From Siphonodentalium dalli (lineage: Eukaryota > Mollusca > Scaphopoda > Gadilida > Siphonodentaliidae): a stretch of DNA of 64,000 nt. The stretch spans positions 106,291,319 through 106,355,318 of the forward strand of contig CP136066.1 in the NCBI GenBank assembly GCA_032622095.1. Direction: 5' to 3'. The position numbers were made by a program, and so were the translations under genes. The notes under the pieces were generated by a model, which was not told the origin of the DNA, ran no database searches, and worked only from the letters and a program-made list of their open reading frames with translations. Positions 58,223 to 64,000 of this stretch are shown here, one piece after another; position 1 is the first letter of the stretch; every line of letters starts with the position of its first letter.

Positions 58223-58683
58223 CAAGCCTGAATTTAGTGTGTCTGACATTTGCAGAATAAGGTCGCCAGAGGGGGAATTTAGTGACGCTATCCCGCATGG
58301 CGGAATAGCATCACCAAATTCACCCTCTGGGGACATCATTCTGCTTAGGCCTCATCTGCTAGGAAGTATCTGTAGTATCAAAGTAATATTGTTTTTTCTA
58401 GCTTTTTCTTTTCTGTTGAGTTTCTATATCCCCTAATTTGATTTTCTATATCTCCTAAATTTAAGTGCATAATTGAAGTGACTAATAGGTGAATATCACT
58501 AACTTCAACTGAGGAACTTCAATATGATCCTAGGTCTCCCAATAGCAATTGAGGCCTATAAAGCAGAATGAGGTTCCCAGCGGGTGAATTTGATGGATGC
58601 TAACCCACTGCGGGATAGCATCATTAAGTTCACCCTCTGCGGACCTCATTCTGCAAATCTCAGGCACACTAAATTCAGGCTTG
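58223..58683. mobile_element. Family B foldback element, complete copy
   Basis: Ends are CAAGCCTGAATTTAGTGTG and CACACTAAATTCAGGCTTG, flanked by GCATGTAT and GCAGGTAT (8 bp, one mismatch). Palindromes in both arms are intact. This is the clearest copy for defining the family's length (461 bp) and target duplication. Confidence 0.9.
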
Positions 58684-59142
58684 GCAGGTATGAAAATCTT
58701 CCATTAAGAGGTAGTATAAAGGTGTTAATCCAAATCGGGACTTCAATGCAATGGCTAGTGAGGATATTTTCCAGAGACAACGATTGTTGTATTAAGACAT
58801 TCAATTATACTGAGGTCTGCGTTGACAAGCTAATAATTCCCTCCGCTGTCATCGCTTCTGAAAATGTCTCATAGATTTCGTGGGCCAGACAATCCTCGTG
58901 AATCACAATGATTGTAGACCTCAATCGGAGGAGTAAATCCTGTCTGTTGGCTTTTCTCACTGATTAGTTTAACAAGTCCCCATCAGCCTGTATTCTTTGT
59001 GTCCCGCTGTATCTTGTCTATATTTGATATTTGGCAGGCCTCTGTGATTCGCGATTCTTCATTGATGTTTGATGACAGCTATCTTCCATCGTGTTTGTGC
59101 GACCTTGCTGATTAATTCCATTTCTATTACATGTGCGTTTTA
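58684..59142. other. No recognisable gene
   Basis: AAGACATTCAATTATACT and surrounding phrases resemble 54900-55010, suggesting another dispersed repeat; otherwise nothing was assigned. Confidence 0.45.
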
Positions 59143-59640
59143 GGAAATACCAAGTGTTCTGTGTCTACTTGTGGAATATTTCACTAAAGTAATTAATTTT
59201 TTAGTACAAAGATTCTTGACCAAATAGCTGGAATCTAATGTGGTTTTTTTAGGGAACGCCAACTGTTCTGTGTCTACTTATAGAATATTTCACAAAAGTA
59301 AATAATTTGTAAGCACAACTTTTCTGGACCAAATAGCTGGAATCTAATGCATATTTAAAAAAAAAATACCAATATTCTGTGACTACTTGTGTAACATTTC
59401 ACAAAAGTAATTAATTTGTTTGCACAACATTTCTGGGCCAAATAGCTGGAATCTAATATGTTTCTTTTACAGAATACCAATGTTCTGTGTCTACTTGTGT
59501 AATATTTCTCAAAAGTAAATTATTTTGTTAGTAAATGTTTCTGAACCAAATAACTCGAATCTTTAGGAAATACAAAGTTTTCTGTGTCTACTTGTGGACT
59601 ATTTCACAAAAGTAAATTGTAAGTACAAAATGTCTAGACT
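59143..59640. repeat. ~110-bp tandem repeat, five units
   Basis: Each unit has TTCTGTGTCTACTTGTG, ATTTCACAAAAGTAA and CCAAATAGCTGGAATCTAAT. Units differ by substitutions and poly-A or poly-T length. Confidence 0.85.
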
Positions 59641-59790
59641 AAATACATGTACGTGGAATGAAGATACCATTATGGATCTCATGAATTCAATGCAAGGACA
59701 GCTTTAAAAAAAGAACCCATTGATGTGCCTCAGAATGTTCATGGTCCAGTGATTTTTCTACTTTATAGGGTATGCCCTCACTAGGTGGTA

Positions 59791-59991
59791 CCGTAATGCC
59801 CTAAATAAATGACTTCTTAACCACAACAGAATTATGGGTAATTTTTCAGGCTTTAGTTGGAAATATGGCTTGTTGCCATTCATTAGACTGAGAGCTGTCC
59901 GATGAATCGCAACAATCCATATTTCCGACTAAATCCTGAAAAATTACCCATTCTGCTGTGATTAAGGAGTTGATTATTTAGGGCATTACTG
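59791..59991. mobile_element. Family A foldback MITE, copy 15 (201 bp)
   Basis: TA-flanked, with the left end mutated to CCGTAATGCCC. It is more diverged than most copies (AATTTTTCAGGCTTTAG in the left arm), with a small central deletion. Confidence 0.88.
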
Positions 59992-60459
59992 TATTCCGCA
60001 TGTGGTACCAGTATGCACTGGACAACTGCCCAGCTCATGTTAACATTTAACTTGAACAAACATCTACTGATTCTTCTTCTGATATTCAGTATATGCATGT
60101 AAGCCTTGCCCAAATAAGCCAATCATTCTATGCTCGTGTTTTGTATCCAGATAAATATGTGCCTAGGTGGAGAAAAACAATTATAAAAACAGATATAAAA
60201 ACGAATGATAATCCGGTTTGTTAAACATCATTTTGAAGGCAGTGGTGTGTCCTATCAAATTAAGTGGTTGTTTCATTATTTGCATGATATTTGAGAAATT
60301 TATAAGCATTTTATAGAATGAGGCACCCAAACATGGCATAAAGACTGGGGAGCTACTAGAAACATTTCTCGGATTTCTTGCTGTCTCCCCCCCAAATTAC
60401 ACCACATTGCGCTACGTTAATCATGACGTCGTACACAAACCCACACTTGTGTTGCTTTT

Positions 60460-60845
60460 TAGCCCACCTGAGATGAAGTCTCCAGTGGATCTATAGTCTG
60501 TCGTCTGTCCGTCCGTCCGTCAATCCGGCCGTCCATCCATCTGTCAACAATTCTTTCAACATCTTCTTCGGAACCATAAGACCGAATGGATTCATATTTG
60601 GTGTGGATGTTCCCTAAGTGACTCACATTCAGATTTGTTCAAATGAGGTCACTGGGTCAAATAGTTGCGAAAGCAGGGCCATAACTCTATTCCTCCATAG
60701 TAATTCTTAGAATGACTTTTTCTCAAGAACCATTGGGCCGATTTAGCTTATATTTGGTATAGAGGGTCCTTGAGTGACTGGGGTTCAGATTTGTTCAAAT
60801 GGGGTCACTGGGTCAAATAGGGACAGAGCCAGGGACACAACAACA
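60460..60845 (+). repeat. Family G element
   Basis: The head TAGCCCACCTGAGATGAAG with CTCCAGTGGATCTA, a CTGTCCGTCCGTC tract and about two monomers. Confidence 0.82.
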
Positions 60846-61403
60846 AAAATATTCTTAGATTGAACTCCTTGTTCAATTTAAAACAAAAAACAAACAAAAA
60901 ACAAAAGAACAAAATTATTTGAAATTGTTTTTTCAAATTAATGTTTTTTATTTTAATTGAGATTAATATCTTGCTGAATTAAAAAAAAAATAACACCATT
61001 ATAACATCCACCAGGGTGACTCAACCAAATTTGGTTTAATTCAGTCTAAAATCAAGAACATGCAAACAGCAGAAACTCAGAGCTCTATGAGATATGAGGA
61101 AGGTGCCTTCAATCACAGATTGTTTACTTAACACCATATAGAAGTCACATTGATTATATAAAAGTAATAAATGAAATGGCAGTGTAAACAAAATCTGATT
61201 GGAATGACAGCTCCTTTGATTAATAGCCTAAAATTCTGCCTGTTAGAGAGTTTGTATTGAAATGACCTATGTCCTATGATAACAAACACCTAATGCCAAG
61301 TATGAATGATGAATCTGACAGTTAGGCCAGTAAAACTAAATACCTGTTTTCTCAGGCGATTACATATGGGAAACTGGATGAGAAAGAAGGAGGCATTTTT
61401 CTT

Positions 61404-61690
61404 AGCTTACCTGCGATGAAGAATTGAGACATATTTTGTGTGGATGGATCCTAGGTGGCTGGGATTCAGTTCTGTTCAAATGGGGGTAAAAAAAGTGGCA
61501 TAGCTAGGGACCTAACACTTTCCATCCATAGTAATTCTTAAAACATCTTCTCAAGAATCATCGGGGCTATTTAGCTTATAATTGGTATAGAAGGTTCTTG
61601 GGTGATATGGATACAGATGTGTTAAATGGGTGACTATGATTCAGATTTGATTCAGAATTGGTCAGAGCCACGGACATAATTCTTTCCCTC
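61404..61690 (+). repeat. Family G element, diverged relic
   Basis: A damaged head (TTAGCTTACCTGCGATGAAG) and two degraded monomers with GGATCCTAGGTGGCTGGG and GGGACCTAACACTTTCC. Confidence 0.65.
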
Positions 61691-61719
61691 ATTAGTTATT
61701 AGCTCAACTTTACAAAATT

Positions 61720-62392
61720 AGCTCAACTTTACTTTGTAAAGTTTGAGCTATTGCCATGGCTTGGTATCCGTCGTGCGTGTGTGCGTGATTCGTCAACAAT
61801 TTCCTTTAACACGGGCTACAGTTCGTACCTTTGGTCCGATTATTATGAAGTTTGTCATGGATGTTGACATTGACATGTAGATGGGAACGAGTCATTTTGG
61901 GGTCATTCGGAAATTTGTCATGGATGTTAATATTGACTTGTAGATGGGAACGAGTTATTTTGGGGTCAATCTGCCAAAAAACATGGCCACCGGCAGCCAT
62001 CTTAGATTTTACTCTTTGTATGACTAAATCCTTTAGCAGGGCTACAGGTCGTACCTTTAGTCTGATCATCATAAAATTTGTCATGGCTGTTGAAATTGTC
62101 ATGTAGATGGGAACGAGTCATTTTGGGGTTATTCGTCATTAAAACATGGCTGCCAGTGGCCATTTTGGATTCTACTCTTTGCAAGCTATCAAATGTTTTT
62201 GAATTGTTGGAAACATAGCCGCCAGCAACCATCTTAGATTTTACTTTTATATACATGTATATATATATATCTCTTCATGTTGATAAACTAGTAATTAACA
62301 TTCAACTTTCCACATTCCTAATAACTCCATCGACAGTAACACATTAAATTATCCCCTTTCCAAGTTGAGCTACAGTGTCATTGACACTTTAA
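61720..62392 (+). repeat. Family H element, complete
   Basis: Head hairpin at 61720-61751 (TAGCTCAACTTTACTTTG and its complement), monomers, a short AT tract, and the 3' end AGTGTCATTGACACTTT at 62374-62390. A partial head just before it (61700-61712) suggests an earlier neighbour. Confidence 0.87.
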
Positions 62393-62397
62393 TTTTT

Positions 62398-62975
62398 AGC
62401 TCAACTTTACTTTGTAAAGTTTGAGCTATTGTCATGGCTTGGTATCCGTCGTCCGTGTGTGCGTGTGTGTGTGCGTGATGCGTCAACAATTTCCTTTAGC
62501 ACGGGCTACAGTTCGTACCTTTGGTCCGATTATTATGAAATTTGTCATGGATGTTGACATTGACATGTAGATGGGAACGAGTCATTTTGGGGTCATTCGG
62601 AAAAAAAACATGGCCGCCAGGGGCCATCTTGGATTTCAAAATTCAATCCATTAGCACGGGCTACAGGCCGTACCGTTCGTCTTATTGTCATGAAATTTGT
62701 CATGGGTGTTAATATTGACATGTAGATGGGAACGAGTCTTTTTTGGATCATTCGGGCAAAAAATATGGCCGCCAGCAGCCATCTTGGAATTTACTCTTTG
62801 TATGACTAAATCCTTTAGCACGGGCTACAGATCGTACCTTTAGTCTGATCATCATGAAATATGTAATGGCTGTTGAAATTAGAATGTAGATGGGAACGAG
62901 TCATTTTGGGGTCATTCGGACAAAAAACATGGCCACCAGCAGCCATCTTTGATTTCAAAATTTAATCCTATAGGA
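62398..62975 (+). repeat. Family H element, 3'-truncated, head-to-tail with the previous copy
   Basis: The head hairpin starts immediately after the 3' end of the preceding element. A GTGTGTGCGTG tract and about three monomers follow, then similarity stops at TTTAATCCTATAGG. Confidence 0.85.
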
Positions 62976-63192
62976 ATCATGGAACTAAATGTGTTCTAGA
63001 GTCGGGGTCCCCGACTCGGGGAGCGAGTACACCGTGGAACCCTAAAGGTGAAGGTAACTGAAGAATGACCTTCACCTGATACATGCGACACGTTGTTAAA
63101 GGATGACATCGCGTTTATTTGATTTGTACATAATATCTAAATAATTTAAACTGGTGAATGAATGGGGGAATGGATTTTTGTGAGCGGGAAAT

Positions 63193-63414
63193 TTATTTAA
63201 CTAGCTGCTGTAGTTCTGGATTTTTCCAGATCAAATTTGGCTGTGGGATAACCCCGTCGTACACTTGGGGATTTATTTTTAAAAGTAAACACATGACCTA
63301 TGATTTTTCTTGCATTTTCGTGATCAACTGGTGTCAATCTAGCTGGGTAAACATCACTGGTATGGCCTGCAGGCTTCAATTCAGTGAATTTGGCGGAAAC
63401 GTTAACACTGTCGC
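63193..63414 (-). CDS. Candidate terminal exon or gene fragment, unknown protein
   Basis: On the minus strand a possible acceptor (TTTCCCATAG) precedes about 73 codons, beginning GDSVNVSAKFTELKPAGHTS and ending FDLEKSRTTAAS, then a TAA stop. An AATAAA-like polyadenylation signal lies a few bases after the stop. The peptide is balanced in composition, rich in charged residues and not low-complexity, unlike translations of nearby repeats. No family was recognised. Upstream in gene orientation lies a tandem repeat array, so the fragment may instead be truncated by it. Alternatives are a pseudogene or part of an unrecognised transposon protein. Confidence 0.33.
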
Positions 63415-63439
63415 CTATGGGAAACCATTTAGTTCAGTG

Positions 63440-64000
63440 ATTCCATTAGCACAGGCCACAGGTCGTACTGTTCGTCTGATCATCATTAAATTTGTCATGG
63501 ATGTTAATATTGACATGTAGATGGGAACGAGTAATTTTGGGGTCATTCGGCCAAAAAAACATGGCCACCAGCAGCCATCTTTGATTTTACTCTTTGTATG
63601 ACTAAATTCTTTAGCACAGGCTACAGGTCGTACCTTTAGTCTGATCATCATAAAATTTGTCATGGATGTTAACAATGACATGTAGATGGGAACGAGTCTT
63701 TTAGGGGTCATTCGGCCAAAAAACATGGCCGCCAGCAGCCATCTTGGATTTTACTCTTTGTATGACTAAATCATTTAGCTTGGGCTACAGGTCGTACTTT
63801 TAGTCTGATCATCATAAAATTTGTCATGAATGTTAATAATGACAAGTAGATGGGAACGAGTCATTTTGGGGTCATTCGGCCAAAAAACATGGCCACCAGA
63901 AGCCATCTTGGATTTTACTCTTTGTATGACTAAATCCTTTAGCACGGACTACAGGTCGTACCTTGAGTCTGATCATCATGAAATTGTTCGTGGCTGTTGA
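63440..64000 (+). repeat. Family H monomer array, running off the window
   Basis: Headless; three and a half ~160-bp monomers with CAGGTCGTAC and GTAGATGGGAACGAGT, continuing past the right edge. Confidence 0.85.

Noticed and set aside
39005-64000. Downstream PRKD exons (C1, PH, kinase)
   Set aside because: Looked for cysteine-rich C1 and kinase motifs in the plus strand and found none; short exons could have been missed.

Overview
This window is eukaryotic: AT-rich, almost devoid of open coding sequence and packed with interspersed repeats. The repeat types (elements headed by short hairpins followed by CCGT/CTGT microsatellites and ~160-bp tandem monomers, foldback MITEs, a DIRS-type retrotransposon, Penelope-like and LINE scraps) point to a marine lophotrochozoan, most likely a bivalve mollusc. 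That placement is inference from repeat style, not from a marker gene. No bacterial, organellar, rRNA or intact tRNA gene was seen.

The only confident host coding sequence is one internal exon at 38863-39004 (+), with good splice sites on both sides. It encodes the N-terminal ubiquitin-like region of protein kinase D (PRKD family). No other PRKD exon was recognised, so much of the window is probably intron of this gene. A second, weaker candidate is a short terminal exon or gene fragment on the minus strand at 63193-63414.

Layout. 1-2000: little recognisable. 2360-4880: nested and tandem LINE/SINE-like repeats, with four NRF-1-like palindromes. 6735-8010: old tandem-monomer repeats. 8085-8690: a local triplication cut by a foldback MITE. 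9035-12300: MITE copies, an inverted-repeat element and degenerate tandem repeats. 15457-16640: family B foldbacks. 16775-19526: three DNA elements nested inside one another. 21168-22242: a hAT-like element. 22640-23010: a LINE reverse transcriptase scrap and a possible ribozyme relic. 23541-24113 and 28024-29350: family B. 25318-26345: a diverged duplication split by a MITE. 26393-32340: clustered hairpin-headed tandem-monomer elements. 32831-33960: a ~1.1-kb imperfect palindrome. 34487-36830: two tandem-monomer arrays. 37573-38140: a minisatellite. 38863-39004: the PRKD exon. 42720-43210: a Penelope-like fragment with a good hammerhead-ribozyme fold. 45815-50275 (-): a decayed DIRS retrotransposon interrupted by three separate MITEs. 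50618-60000: more MITEs, family B copies, poly-C repeats and a pogo-like MITE. 60460-64000: further hairpin-headed arrays, running off the right end.

Two foldback families dominate. Family A (TA target duplication, Tc1/mariner-like) has 15 copies from 251 bp down to a 16-bp minimal palindrome. Family B (~8-bp target duplications) carries a hairpin inside each terminal repeat. These insertions can be ordered in time because they cut one another and cut the DIRS element.
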